A DNA stretch of 64,000 nucleotides from Phallusia mammillata (GCA_003260075.1 QLIY01000226.1:124001-188000), one strand, 5' to 3'; counted from the first letter of the stretch, positions 31,338 to 46,000 are shown. The notes: a model not told the origin generated them from the sequence alone. Translations and numbers: made by a program.

Positions 31338-34300
31338 AACAAAAGTGATTTAGCTGATTTTAGTTCTGCTCCGAAATAACCATTTGCAGCCAAGAGTTTT
31401 GAACTTTTTACTCGTTTTAACGTTTTTATCGTTTCGCTAGACTGCTCGCAACTCTTTAATTAAGTTGGAATTACCTTCAGGTTTGTCATGTACCCAAACA
31501 AGTGAAGAGGTATTAGTTTTTCTCTTTGTTTTAGTTTTTATATGCCATTTTAGTCAGTGTTGAAAAATAAGGATTTTATGAACATCCCCTTTATAAAGGC
31601 GTGTATGTGATTTGCATATTTTGCGAGACGGTGAGTCACTCAGGTCCTTACGAAACGTTGATGAATCATCGTGTTTTATCGCCGACGGTTCCTTATTCCC
31701 TTTGTTGTGTGCGCTGAGTGCCGAGTTGCTGCAGCCGGTCCCCGCATTTGCGGCGTTACATTTAATACCTAACTACACCTCAGATGTGGAAACAGCAGAA
31801 GGTTTTATGGTGCTTCATATTGTAAGTGTTTTGCTATCGATATTTTGCTTTAAGCGGTTGTTTGTTTAAATTTTCAATTTCGTTTATGTTTGATTCAGTA
31901 AAATTGCAAGTAGATGATAAGCGCGTTTGCTGTGCTGTGCGTTATCAAGCCTTTAAAAGTATTGTGACGAATTACAAAACCTAACCAAACAACTTGTAAG
32001 TGTTTGGTGGAACAGTTGTTTTCTTTGATTGAATTTTTAGCATTTTTGTTTTATGCCGGGCTCGAGTTAATGCGCAATATGTGTTTGCACGTATTGCGCA
32101 ATATGTGTTTGCACAGATAGTACTTCTTAACGATTCATGTAATCTAATCTTTCTGCTGTAATGTTTAGTAAGTAGTCACTTTTTTAATTGTTAAAATAAT
32201 TGACATGATATAAACAGTCGTTTGCTATCATATACTATTTTATATTATGCGAAAATTCTACATGAAATCGGGTTATTCTGCGTTGAATAGGTTTGAGAAA
32301 TAACTTTGTTGGTTATGGAAGTGTAACTGTATCATTGAGCGAGTTTTAAGGTAAAAAGGTGACATATACTCAACGAGTCTAGGTTGGGAAAAAGCCACGT
32401 GAAAAAAGATTGGTAGTTCCCACCCTTTTCAAACAGCTATTGACGCAGGAATCACTAAACTAACGCACTGGCCCCTTGCGACCTACGGCACGAAAAGTGG
32501 ATTGTTTGTGACCCGTGACCATATTTGGCATTTCATGTACGTGCGGATAAAAAGAGTGTTGCGCAATGACGCCTGATACTTCATAACGATTCATGTATCA
32601 CTTATCTCTTTTGTAAGGATTGGCTTTGTGACGTGTAGGTCTACTAGATCAGTTTGTAAGACAATGTGCAATACAGATATAGCACTTTATGATGAAAAAC
32701 AGCAGTTTTAGCCTTGTGGCTGAGCTATACGGTCTCTACACTGGTCTTTGTCAGAACGCGTCTCACATACATCTTAAAATGTTTGTGTACAAACTTGGCA
32801 AAAAGTGCACCATCTAAAAAATAGTAATAATCAAACACCCATCCGTGTGTGCAGCAAATGAGCTGTTTTTAAAAAAAATTCTATTGACACAAAATACCTG
32901 TCATCGACTTTTGACCCAAGGCACGAATTCTCACCGAATCACGCAGCTTTTGCCTTGTAGCAGCTATTTTGCGATGTTTTTGATAGGTTCCCTATGACAT
33001 TTCACTACTAATGCTGCACTGGTTTCAATTCTTCTGGTTTCAAAGTGAAAACAGTTTGGTCAACAATTACTCAAGTCAAATTATTCCTAACGTCCTAACA
33101 CCTGAAACACCTGAAAAGTATAATACTAGATGTTAATTTACGTGACTTAAAACGTATTTTGAAACACAAGTTAAAACAATCTAATAAGCCGAATATAATA
33201 ATATCAACACTGAGAGTTTAAAGTTGTGTTTAAACAGGAAACAACATACTCAACCTTTGTGGTTTCTGGTACAAGAGTAGTTGATTAACATTATTGCTAT
33301 GGTTACACGAATTACTGAATGTTGTCATGTAGCGTATAATGTTTATTTGGCGTCAATGACCCCTAATTGCCTAAGCGTTTTAAGAGTTGAAGGTCAAACG
33401 CCAACACACAGAGCGTAACGCATTTTATACATACAAGATTTAACAAAGCCGTTAAACCTGCAAATTAAAATTGAAAAAAAAAAAAAAGTTTTACAACAGA
33501 GATTGCCACTAAAACAGGTAATTTACCGTTTACATAGAGGTATAGGGTATTAATTGTGAATCGTTTATACATGCTGACTTGTGCAGAATTTCCAATATTA
33601 ACATTTTACGGTTTTCTGTATTCGAAAGATTAAGTTAATGGCCATCATTAAACACTTAGAGGAATGCATATTGGGTATTTTAACAACATATGACCAAAAA
33701 AGATTGAAGGTAAAGATTATGTAAAGATTATAGCAATACCTGTCGAGGACAATTTCTTTTGGTTGTAAAGAAATATGTTACGCACGTCTGGTATTATGTT
33801 GTCATTAAATGTTTGGTATGAGTTAACAGTTTGTACCCACTTAACGAAATGTTTCAAGAGACGCGCTTGAATTTCGGGAAACAAGTAACGTTTACCCCAT
33901 TGTCTGGTTCCACCGTGGGAGGTAAAGTAATGTTTGGCTAATTCTCTTGCACTCACGGTCGGTGTTTGTTGTGGCAACGGTTATAAGAGATATTTAGGAG
34001 CCGCATGAATTGCAAAACACTTTCGGGCGGGCCAAATATATTTTTTTTCAAATTCCGTGTCAAAATACCCTAAGCACACAAGCGATTTTATATTTCATTG
34101 CTCCAGATTTGATTTTTTCTTTGCTGTTACTTGTTTGCAACAAACAAGGCACACAGGTTTATCACTTAATTTGACTAAAATCTGTCCATTCTTTCTGGAA
34201 CACCCTAGCTCCATTATGCCGAATATATTTTATGTAACAAAATAAGGATCAACGCTAATAGCTCTAACATCAATTTAAAACTAACACCACATGGCGAACG

Positions 34301-36828
34301 ATGATTTATTGCAAGGAGAGACAATCGTGTGACTGTTGCGTTACAAATACAGCAAGTGGTTGAATGTGTGGCAATTTTAATTAGTTTGGCGTCAAATGTG
34401 GAAATCTTTTAAAGTAAATATTTGTACATAAACATTTTATTGTTTTTGTTTTTTTTGATGCTATGTTTTATGTTGTACTTTAACAAAATTTTCACGCGGG
34501 CTGCTTTGGAGTGGCGCATCTTATACTGTGTTTGTTTATGAATATAATGCAAGAACATGTATGTATTAGTCAGTGTGTATATAACAGTGCTCAGTTGGAT
34601 TAGGAAAATATTTGACGTTGTAGCACCGCATGAGGAACAGTATTATTGACACCGAAATGAATGATACCAAATCTATACTGCGACGCTTTGGTAGTTACGG
34701 TTCATGAGGATCTGTGAGGAAGTGATTGCTAAATGCTATTGACAAGCAAACACTCTGTAGGAAACATTTAAGTCACGCGCAATTGAAGTTGTGTATTGTG
34801 TTTAGGTGAAGCACGATTACAGCACAATGGCATTCAACACTAAAAGGCTAACTTCTGTTGTTTGCATGCAGCCTCTATGATTTGATAGGGTCAGGGAGTT
34901 TTTAGGAACTAGTAATTTACGAGATTTAGTTCTAAAACTTAGCAAACAATGTTAATCCCAAATCAAACAGAAGCGCTCGGAAAGGTAATTTTCAGACAAT
35001 GTGCAAAAGGCTTTCAGATTGTCGAGTTGTTTTCCTTCATTGCAATTTTGTTACATGCGCTTTTCGAATAAAGGTGTTTTATTAAACCTATAACTTTGCC
35101 ATCACTTTGCTAACAAATCTTCACTTTCCAGTCGATTGCATGTTGGGAACACGCAAAGTGGCCAAACAGAAAAAAATGACCTGACAAAAAATCGATTTGT
35201 TGCGTTTCGAAACACCATTTACAAAGTAGTAAATAAGAAAAAAAAAAGTTGGCTTGTGTAGCTTTAACTTAGCTATGTCACATGAAATGCATGTGCCTTC
35301 GACAGAATTCAGTAAAAACTAGAAACTTTCATCCGAAAATCTATAACTTGACGATAGATACATTTCTATAGTCGAGCCTTAGTTTGTAACAAAGTTTTTG
35401 TTTACTGCTAGAAGCAAAAACATCAAAAGTTAAAACGCGAAGCATAACAAAAACGTCGAAACACCACATTCAGCTGGCGTAGAAATTGTAAATGCTGATA
35501 AATTAAGTCATATCATAATAAGACAACGCACAAACCGCCTACCTTATCACTTCATGACTATTTTAGTTTGTAGAAAATTACTCAGTTCTAAGAAACAGAC
35601 AAGACCGAAAAATCAAAGACAGCTCTTTTGTCCTGTACTCTGTGTTTTTCAAATATTGCTTTCAGTACCGTGATACTATGTCACCATGTTGATGAATGTT
35701 TGACAGTCGCTTTAGTGGATGATTTCGCCACCAGACACGTAAGTATGTGGCGCACACACCCATTCTCACTATCTATTACAATGCCACATTCTGACCCAAG
35801 AGACAACCCGTAAAACAATACCGCAACAAAAGCTTATCACGACATCTGATATTCTTTCATTATAAAGAAACGGAAAAGCGTTGTCCTTCAATTTAAGTAC
35901 AACGATTCATGTGATAACAAATATTTACCAACGGTACCCTTTTTAATGTCAAGCAAAACGCGGCGATATAGTATCATTGATTGAAGCAAATTATGACAGA
36001 AAATTATTATTCGCCAAGTTTGTCATTACATTCCGTAAGTGATTTAATGTACTGCCCAGCGTTGGCAAAGCAAATGCTGCACGAAAAGCGCTTAGTACTG
36101 CGTTCATAACGATTCGTGTAATACTGCGCGCCTAAGAAGTGATGGCGTTGTGGTTTTGGAAGTCATGTGCAGCAGTAAGATGCCGTAACAAGTACCCGTC
36201 GTATTGTAATCATTCCAACGACGAAAGCACAACTGTGTACAGTTGGCTAGAAAAATAGCTTCCTGTACGTCATGGAATAGACACCGCGCCCGTGCAATGT
36301 GCGCCAAAGTTCAATCAAAGGCCACTTGACCGACCCCCCATTTTGAATTTCCCATTGCGGAATTCCCCCCCAGTATATAAGTCGAGGTTTTGGAAAAATA
36401 TCGTCATTTGTAAGTTAACGTTAGGACAGGTAGAAGCAAAAAGGACAAACTGCGTCAGTTTAGACGTGCACCTGACGAGAATTTTGCCTTATTTGCAATT
36501 TACCTAGACGCTGTCAGAAATTGTTAGGTAGGTCCGAAAATGTTAAGAGTCTAACTAGAGAGGCGCCCTTTCTGAAACTTGCGCGCCGGCCGGCGAGCCT
36601 TTATTATCGGCTAAAACGAATTAGTGGCCCTGGGCTCACAAAAGCCCGGTTGAAATTAGCCGGCAAATACAATTGGTATCACAGTTCAGAAATAGCGCTA
36701 CAAGTAAATACTAAGGTCAAGTTTTTTTCAGATCAGATGACTTAAAAACCAACACTAGTTTATTGTTGTTGGGCAGTTGTTTACCTTTTTTGTAAAATGT
36801 ACCGTTTTTTTTTTGCTAGATTTGTTTT

Positions 36829-37050
36829 GAAGTTTATACCGGGGACCATTATAGAAAAGGAAATTAATGTTTTGTTCGACGCTTTAACTGTGTTTTGTTT
36901 ATTTCAATCTTATTTTTACATTATCTATGTTTATCCCCCCCCCCGAAGTTTATACCGGGGACCATTATAGAAAAGGAAATTAATGTTTTGTTTGACACTT
37001 TAACTGTGTTTTGTTTATTTCAGTCTTATTTTTACATTATCTATGTTTAG
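36829..37050. repeat. Overlap seam with C10 (36935-36944)
   Basis: GAAGTTTATACCGGGGACC...TTATCTATGTTTA is repeated on both sides of ten C's with few differences. Confidence 0.85.
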
Positions 37051-37098
37051 TTGTAGTTTGTTTAATCATGGTATAGAAGTTTAAACATTATTCAGCTG

Positions 37099-37321
37099 AA
37101 GGGAATTTACGTTCGTGGGTAATTAGTTGAAATGTGGGAAATATAAGTTGACCAAACACTAATTTGAAAAGTATAAAGTCTAATTCGACATCTTCAGGCC
37201 CCCCCCCCAAGGGAATTTACGTTCGTGGGTAATTAGTTGAAATGTGGAAAATATAAGTTGAGCAAACACTAATTTGAAAAAACACTAAACTAAATTGAAA
37301 AAGTCTAATTCGACATCTTCA
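37099..37321. repeat. Overlap seam with C10 (37199-37208)
   Basis: AAGGGAATTTACGTTCGTGG...CGACATCTTCAG is repeated on both sides of ten C's. The second copy has a small internal insertion. Confidence 0.85.
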
Positions 37322-37403
37322 GAAATGATGCCAACGCTCTATATCGCGTGGCCGAGCAAGGATTGTCTTTGTTTGAATAGTAGACAGGAAACAGGGTGAT
37401 AAC

Positions 37404-37829
37404 TAGTGATGCACCGAAGTTTCTGTTGGCCGAAACATTTCGAATACGCTGTTTTTCGATGTTTCGGTTTCGCTCCGAACTTTTTTGAAAATTCGGCCGC
37501 AACCGAACTTTTTGATGGAATGGAATTAATACCCCAAACTTTCATTTTCGCCAATACGAAACATCATCAATTAACTATTTGTTGTATCTATAAAATACTT
37601 GCCACATTGTCTGTGAAATATTACAAGTTTAGTGAAGCTTTCGCATTGTGAAAGTGATTTTGGTTTGTCATAATTGAGTTTACTTTTATCAACAACACAA
37701 GGTTAAGTTAAAAATACCCATAAGAAATGCGGTTTTAGGTTCGGCCTGATTCGGCCGAAATTTTTCGGCCTCGTGGCCGAATATTCGGTTTCGGCCCGAG
37801 CCTTTTTAGGCGGGTTCGGTGCATCACTA
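37404..37829. mobile_element. Non-autonomous hAT element with perfect target duplication (426 bp)
   Basis: TIRs TAGTGATGCACCGAA and TTCGGTGCATCACTA are perfect 15-bp reverse complements. The 8-bp duplication GTGATAAC lies immediately outside both ends (37396-37403 and 37830-37837). TIR start and 8-bp duplication are diagnostic of hAT elements. The interior is rich in TTCGGCC motifs and has no transposase frame. Confidence 0.88.
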
Positions 37830-38672
37830 GTGATAACCAACCTTAACCTTTGTGGTTTCTAATACAAGTGTAGTTGTTCAAAATATGTCATGAAAATTTT
37901 AACGGTCGCCATGGTTGCGTAAATGTTTGTTTTGGCGTCAGTGACCATGTTTGCCCCGACACAAGGCAAGCGTTTCAAGAGCTAAAACTTTACACTCAAA
38001 TCAAATAGTGCCTAACGGATTTTAAGGCTTAAGGTTCCAAAAAAAGTTCTCACGTCTTTTAACTTGAAAAACTTTATAAGCATAGTTTGCCACTAAAACA
38101 GTAAGGCTTAGTTACCATAGCGAATTAAAGTTCACTTTTAGGGCAACGGGTTTGAAGTGTTAATCGTCTTTAGTCCCTGACCTGTGCAAGTTTCCAGTGT
38201 ATTGTGTTTCATCGCATTTCTAAAATACATTAGCGCTTCAATAAACGCATAGACGACTTGTAAGTAGGCATTTTGTAGCTATCGAACGTTGATTGACAAC
38301 AAGTACCCACTTAACAGCCCCACCAAATGTTTAAAAAACGCGTTTGAATTTCTGTAATAAATTACGACCGATTTATTGCGCTTAACATTGATGTGATTGT
38401 CTATGTAGGGTTATCCCGCTGTTTAGAATACACCCACTCACGTGGGCCGATGGCGGTTGCTTAGGAAATATTCATGTGACCACAGTTGGCATGTGGCGGG
38501 ATTTCACAAACCACGTCAATTGCGCGTGTAGCGATCTTAACTGGAAGCGGACTTAGGTAGAGATGTTTGTTCGCGAGGTTAATTGTTTGGTTGATGAGTC
38601 ATATGTGGTTTAGGTGACGGAAGGGTTTTTCGTAGAATTTAAAGCAGCTGCAAGGTCGAAGTCAGGCTGCAG

Positions 38673-38706
<34 letters not shown>
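38673..38706. repeat. Poly-C run, 34 bases
   Basis: Uninterrupted C; flanks are not duplicated. Probable gap filler. Confidence 0.55.
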
Positions 38707-38710
<4 letters not shown>

Positions 38711-39611
38711 ACTGTTAGACTATCTTTGCAGGTAGTACGCACAAACAGTAAAATCTTTTAGCTGATAGAGCATTCTTTATTGAATGAGCATGTTTGCTAG
38801 GATTTAAAATGCTAAATTTTAACAGCAATTAAACAACATACTGCTACTTACTAGCTATAGTTTTTTGTGATCATTTATAAGTCTAAAGAACCGGATATTA
38901 GTTAGGACATGAGAGCGTGTTCGCATTTTGTGTTTTTTGTTGAGCATGTTTGATGTAATCAAATCAATCGTTTTTTGTTTGTTTATTAAGCCCTCTTAAG
39001 TATTTAATTACACTAAAATGAAAAGTGACTATAAGACCCAACGCAAAAAAAATGCTTAGCGTTCAACAGTGTGCAGCGTTACACTGAGCTACAGAAAGTG
39101 CGGCGTTTCTCACTGGGAAGGAAGCCGTGCGTGTTTGTTAAATGAGTGATATGTGTTTTGTTGACGACTGGCTAAAGGTTCTTTCGCAGAATTGAAATTA
39201 GTCACTATTTTGCAAGGTAGAAGACCCGTTGCAGCAAGGCAAATGGAATTACCAGTTACACCAAGGTTTATTTAAATCTCAAAAGTTGACAGCCAGAGCA
39301 AAAACAGTTTTTCTGTAAGTTTTCCTGTAATTAATTTGTCATGCTGGTTTTGTGTGCGTGCACAGGTTTATGCTATTTCAACATAACTTGTCTATTTGCG
39401 CATATAAATATTCTTTGTCTATTCTTTGTCCTGCAGTGGTTAAGTTTGAAATAACGTTAAAGTTTGACTAGGGAGCACGCAAAAATTGAACAGTACGTTG
39501 CTGAACACAAATGTAAAAAATTGTAGCTAGTATTTTTTAGTTGGGTGAGCGTGGTATGAGCTGTACATTCGAGTAAAATAAAGTTGTTTGTTTTTGTCCT
39601 TTCTGTCTTAT

Positions 39612-39612
<1 letters not shown>

Positions 39613-39681
<69 letters not shown>
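39613..39681. repeat. Poly-C run, 69 bases
   Basis: Uninterrupted C. It makes an apparent poly-Pro frame here that should not be annotated. Confidence 0.6.
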
Positions 39682-39682
<1 letters not shown>

Positions 39683-41885
39683 TTAAAAATGAAATTTAAA
39701 AGCTTGCAATTTAAAATATATAGTTTGTTTTTATTATGTTTAAGTTATAAGCACAAAGAATTGGATGTAAATTACGACACAAGGGCGTATCCGAAACTTT
39801 GGTGACTCACATACAAGGTGACTTGAGTTACGCAACTTTGATGATTCATCTGTGGGTTTTCGTGATGAACATGTCTCATTGTTTGCTGCACGCCGCTCCC
39901 GTCGTCACGCGATTTTGCAGCGACAAATTAAGTAATGTTCACAGTTTGTGAGCAGTGGCATAAGAAAGTTATGTTCAGTTCTAAATTCTTTTGTTAAACA
40001 TTGCAAAATCAAACAAGGTTAGATTTGTGCTTTTTTGTAGATGTTTAGCTATTGCTTTGTTCGTTTATGAAAATGTAATTGATTAGCAGTTGCTTTGTCA
40101 CATGTTTTTGATATTTGTGCATTGAAGGTGCTGTAAGATTTGGAATAGTATACTAAAGTGGTATGCAATAATTTACCGCGTGTTAGTTTACTTGTTATTG
40201 CATTGTATCGCAGTTACACAAATCTATGAAACTTACATTGTCACTGATAAATGGCCAACAGTGCTTACGGACAATAATGTATTTTGTAGTTACCAATTTG
40301 TAGTTCTGGCTTAATTTCATCACGAGCGCAAATCGATCTCTTGTCTGTATACGAATAATTGTGTTCAGCCCCAACCAGCAGAAACCGACTTCGGGCTTCG
40401 TCAAACCGCACGTGACTTGTTATGTAGCAAGCATTTTAAGTTCTTAACGATTGATGTAATCATGACAACGCCTTAAAAACGAGACTTTTTTTGTCAAGCG
40501 TGACTAAATTTTGCGTAGAAACAACATCGTTTGCAGAGGCGCAATTTATGACAGCACATCACATTTCGCTAAGTATTTTTTGTTTAGTTTTTTTTTTTGC
40601 AGTTTGATGTTGGTTTTATGTGTTATCCAACACGGGTAAAGCATTATACGGTAGCGTTGTGGTTTTAAGTCTTGTTAAGTGGTGACTTTAAACCGTGATA
40701 CGCTCTAAACTTATTCTCCATGGTACTTCTAATATTTATGGAAATTTTAATAACTTTGTACCACATTGGGACAAGTTTTACAAGATTAAAAAGTTATTGA
40801 TATACACAAGACGTCTTCCATTCGAGTATACAACGCTAGCGCTTTATTATAAGACAAAAAAGCTTATTAACTCGTTGCGATGGTCTTGTATAATTGGTGA
40901 TTGGACATAAACCCGAGACCTGGTTCAGATTTATTTTGATTTGTCACCATCAGCTTTGCACGAGAATTTCGCAATAATTAACCACGTCAAAGTTGTTTTC
41001 CGGTGGGGACTATTATTTGTCAGACGCTTAATGTGACTTGGTTTACTATTGAGTCGAAATTTGTTATTATTGAGTCCAGATTTTTCCCTTTACATTCACA
41101 TTGTTTTAAAATAAACATAGTTGTTGAACATATATAGGCCTATTGCAGTAATTCATCGTTTTGTATAATGTACAAGAGTTTCACAGCTAGATTATTTTAA
41201 AGTTAATTAGACCTTTTAAAGGCAATTTATTTCTTGTTCAAAAATTAAACTGTGCTTTGTCCATTTTATTCTTTTTTTGAAATATTCCATGTTCATTGGT
41301 AGTTTGTTCAAACGTTATTGGAGCTTTAGGATTCATTAGCTAAAAGGAAGGAAATACTAATTTAAACAATAAAAGGTAATTCGACATTTATCTGAAAATT
41401 GCATTACTTCAATTGACTATGCTTATAATTAATGTTGTCAAAAACGACTTGGTCAAAATATTTGTTGCAAAACATCTCAACATACATAGACAACTTTATG
41501 CATACACACAAAACGTATCTTAATCTAAACTGACACTTTTTAATCGGTTTAAACTTAAAATTTTACTGATGGCACAATACCTGGTACCAGATTGAGATTC
41601 CAGTCAACTGTTCATAACGATTCACACAGTGTTTATCTGTTCCAGTGTGGCCACAAGCATGGTTTCTGATTGCGCTTCACTCTCCAAAACAAGTGTTACT
41701 TTGATTTTAATCCTTTTTATTTCACTGTGCAGGCAGTTGTGGCCAACAATTACACAATGTTAAAAAACACAAATTCTTCTTAAGACCTAACTCCTGGCAC
41801 ATCTAAAAAGTAAAGTGTAGAAATTTAATTTGTGGAACTTACAGCATATTTCTAAACACAGTCTAATGCCATAAATCAATGTTTC

Positions 41886-41912
41886 TCCACCTGGGGGTCG
41901 CGACCCCCGATT
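41886..41912. mobile_element. hAT-type end fragment with GGGGGTCGCGACCCCC palindrome
   Basis: TTTCTCCACCTGGGGGTCGC resembles widespread animal hAT ends. The 16-bp palindrome is 41893-41908. The opposite end was not located. Confidence 0.35.
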
Positions 41913-42429
41913 TTACAGAAACTTTCCACGTGACTTCTTTCTAGCATAGTTACCAACACAACAGTTTAATTTAATATAGGTGCAACAGCATTTGCAAATA
42001 TACACTTCTATCTATGATTGAAAAATATGCTTGACATCATATGATGTCGCAATGATGCCAATGCTCTATATCGCGTGGCCGAGCAAGGAATGCCTTTGTT
42101 TGAATTTAAATAATAGACAGGAAACCTGGTCATAACCAACCTATTTGTAGTTTCTAATAAGTGTAGTTGTTCAAAATTTGCGATGATTGCAGAAAAGGTC
42201 GCCATGGCATTTTGTAGCCATTAAAAATGGAGTAAGAATTACCCACTTAACAGCCTCACGAGACGTTCAAAAACGAGTTTGAATTTCAGTAATATATTAC
42301 GACCGGTTTATTGCCCATAACATTGATCTGATTGTCAGGGTGCAAATAATGTTTGAATAGCGATATCCTATAGTTCAGCTTACAGCGGCTCAGGTGGACC
42401 GAAGTTTGCTGTGTCAACGGCGGTTGCTT

Positions 42430-42510
42430 AGGACGGTGCTTCTCAAACTTTTTTTTATTGCGACGCCCCTGAAAATTTTTCTGAACATGCGACGCACCAG
42501 CAAATAAAAG
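42430..42510. mobile_element. hAT-type end fragment
   Basis: GGTGCTTCTCAAACTTTTTT followed by GCGACGCCCCTG resembles animal hAT termini. Partial, inside the repeat mosaic. Confidence 0.35.
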
Positions 42511-45500
42511 TTAATGAGGAAACTTATTATTAAAGTTGTGTTTATTGATACAACAACAAAGATCCTTGAAACGGAACTATTCTGCGACGTGTGACCACAG
42601 TTGGCATGGATGGTTGTGCAGAGTTTAAGTACAGCGCAATTGTATTTTAAAATGTCCAATGAAATTGATATAAAACATTAGCCCGAAACCATGGGTTTAA
42701 TATAGATAATTTAGAAACAAACAAATTTCTCTTGCGAAATCATTTCAACTTGTGGAAGAGCAGTTGCTGTGACTTTCGGCTTGAGTTGCAATTTTTCCCG
42801 TAAGCTTTTGTTGATTTTTGTGCACGGGCTAATTTCAAATCCGTTTGATCCCAATGGTTAAAGCTATTAAGTCCTGCGCCTTTCACATTGCTTGTGTGAG
42901 GATAGGGCTTTTATTAGTCAGTGTATTGCGAAACAACGCCCAATTTGATTGAGGACATATTTGGCAGGGGTAGCACCACAATTACAACAGGAACTAGTTG
43001 CAAATTGACGATCGAAACTCCAGATAAAACGGCTTTGTTCGCGTGTGGGGTGTTTATTACATAATGTTGTTGACGAGCCAATACTGCGTGGGAAGGTTTT
43101 AAGCCACGCGCAAAGGAGAGTGTGTTTAATTTCTGAAACCATGCAAGACAAGGTAAACGTGGGCAAACTGGGTTCTGCATAAAAACCGCCTAGTACTGCG
43201 TTCATAACGATTCGTGTAGCACGTAGCCCCCATGAAATGATAAATGCCCAGTACCAGTCGTTTTGTAGACTTTTCCACAACGAAAGCACAGCGCGTTCAT
43301 CAGGCTACGAAATAGCTACATAGCTTCAAAATAGCTTCTGTTGCGTCGTGGAATCAACACTGTTCTTGCAAAATTTCGCAGTTTCACACTTTTTATCGGT
43401 GTGAAACTTGAATATTCTATTGGTTACACAATACCTGTTGCCAGATTGAGACCCAAGTCATGAATTCATAACGATTTACACTGTGCTTATTGCTTTCTGT
43501 TGGCGTTATTTAGCGTGGTTTCTGGTGCGCCTGATTTAGAGAGACTCTCCGATACTCTCCGAAACCCACTCTGGTTTAACCTTTTTGATTTTACCGTACA
43601 GGGTGTTCTAGCCGACAATTACACAGTTTTTACCAGAAACAAATTAGTTAAAAAATAAATCCTCAAGTCCTAGCACCTAACACATCTGAAACGTAAAGTG
43701 TAAGAATTTAGTTTAGGTAACTTGGCACATATTTGCAAACACAACCAAGTCTGAAACATAAGCAAAACAACAATAATATCAACACAAACATTTCAAAACT
43801 TTTAATGATTTGACCGGTTGAAATGCTTTCTCGATTTAATTTGCTTGTAACTTAGAAAGGCTACGATTGTCATGGTAGCGTGAATGTTTGTTTTGAAGTC
43901 AGTGACGGTGTTTGCGTGCCTAAGCGTTTCAAGTAGTTCAAGGTCAAATGCCAACAGATAGCGCGTAACGGTTTTCACGCAGCCAAGGTTAGAGAAAAAC
44001 TAGAGTGTCACTGAAATAGGTAATTGCCACATCGAATTATCGTCTACGCAAATTGTGTTAATTATAAATCGTTTTTGTTTTACTCTCTGATTTGTTCAAA
44101 GTTAGCAATTTGAGCATGTTACGTTTCTGATTAGAAAGATTAGGTACATCTTTATCAGTACTTTGAAGAACGTATAATGGGTACTTTAACCCTTATGATA
44201 AAAAGATTGTTGGTTAATAAGATCATAGCAACACCTGCCGAGGACAATTTCCTTCGCTTGGAAAATATATCAAGCACGGCTGGCATCGTGTATTTTGTTG
44301 CCATTGAAAGAGGAGTAACAACTGATACACACTCAACAGTCACACAAGATGTTTAGACACGCTCGAATTTCTGTGAATAAATTACTCCTGACTTATTGCG
44401 CTTAAAATGATCGGATTGTCTGTTCCCATTGTGGAAGTTCAAATAATGTTTTGTGTCATGGTATGAGTTCCGCTTACAGTGGCTCACGTGGGCCGATGTT
44501 TTTGTGGCGATGGCGGTTACTTACGAGAAGTTGACATGCCCATATCTTGTGTGAAATTGCGGGTATTTTGACACATTATGGCAGGTACATTTTTTTCCAC
44601 CAGATACCTATGCATACAAGCAAGGCGCAAAATTATTGTAAAATTTCGTTGAAATTGCCACAAAAATACTAATGCCTAGAGATAGACAATTTAGAAACAA
44701 AAAAATATTTTGGGCAAAACCATGTGATTTGAGTGCAAAGCAGTTTGTTTCAACTCAGGTTTTGTTTAAAATTTTCCCATAAACTTTTTATCCATTTCTG
44801 TGCCCGCACTTAATTCATAAATACGCTTGGTTTTAACCGTTTACTGTGTTTGTCTGTAAGAAGGCCGAGGACATCTGTGTGTTATTAGTCAGCGTATTGT
44901 GCAACACAATAACCACGCCCAATTGGACTAGGGATCCGTTTCGACAAGGGGGTAGCACCACAATTACAACAGGAACTGGTCCCGAAGTGACAATGAATTC
45001 CCCTGGCGTAACTCGAGTCGCGTTTTAGTGGTTAGGGGTGAGTGGGATTTATTTGCTTTATGCTATTGACAAGCAACTACTGCGTGGGAAGTGAGCCACG
45101 CTTAAGTTTTTCTGAACACATGTGAGGCAGTACAGCAGAGAGAAGGTATATTATAGACTTTGTAGCTTTATGAGAGGTTAGGAGCAATTTAAAAACATTT
45201 AATTTGCCAGCTTTTTTCAACGATCAGAAAAACATGTCAATGTAAATCCCAAAGCAAACCGATGCGCTAAACTTTGTGAGAATACTAGTTAAGGTACGTA
45301 GACAATGCACGAGAAGCTTACCCGTTTTTGTTGCAATTTTGGTAAATGCGCTCTGTAACGAGATGTTTGTTTAGATTTTAGTTTGTGATAATTTTCACAG
45401 CATGTTCAAACGCCTGTGTGCCTGTGCGTAAAAATATAATTTACTGTGAAAAGAGAATTACAAAAACCCTAAGGTATTGTAAGTTGGTGCTTGGTTGTTA

Positions 45501-46000
45501 CTAAGTTTATGTGGTGATTCACGAAAAGCAGTTTGTTTATGTGTCCGAATAGCCTTTTGTTTCAAGTAACCTAAATGCTGATTATTTTTAAACCACAAAA
45601 CCGAAATTATGTTGTAATGAAACCTGAATTAGACGCAAAAGTGAGATAATCATTGAATAATTCTGTTTTTTAGCAATAAATGTGCTTCTGTATTGGGTCA
45701 TATTTTGTTTGACTAAAAGAATAATTATTGCTACAAGGGTGAAATATGTCTCTACGTTTTAACAACTTAAATGTATTGTTTGTTTTTCAATCACAGCGAA
45801 TATTTTTAGAAGAGTGTCTTTGTTATTAACTCGAGTTCGGGCGTTGGCTGTGCGCTTACCCAAATTTGGTTTGGTGGGCAATCCGTGTTGTTTACTTTAG
45901 GGACTGTTGCCACGACAACTGTTAAGCGAAGTGCCACATAGCATTGATGAACCGTGAACAAGCTATTAGAAATTAGACGGAAACAACAAGGTCAACTTAC

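Larger units (their letters stand above)
31200..46000. repeat. Mosaic of diverged multi-copy modules
   Basis: At least four module families recur in the same orientation. (a) TTTGTGGTTTCT...GGCGTCA near 33250, 37845, 42140 and (partly) 43860. (b) CCCACTTAACAG...GAATTTC...TTATTGCGCTTAA near 33716, 38290, 42240, 44330. (c) TTATTAGTCAGTGTAT...GTAGCACC near 34565, 42911, 44880. (d) TTCATAACGATTC(G/A)TGTA near 32581, 36101, 43200. A fifth, ending CAGAATT(T/G)AAA, lies near 31195, 38575, 39140. Copies differ by many substitutions and indels, so these are old duplications rather than assembly overlaps. No coding sequence was found in any copy. Confidence 0.55.

Noticed and set aside
31612-31869. 85-codon plus-strand frame as a small gene
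   Set aside because: It lies in the repeat mosaic, lacks splice or domain support, and is not conserved in related modules.
39584-39805. Poly-proline frame
   Set aside because: It exists only because of the 69-base C run, which is probably not genomic.
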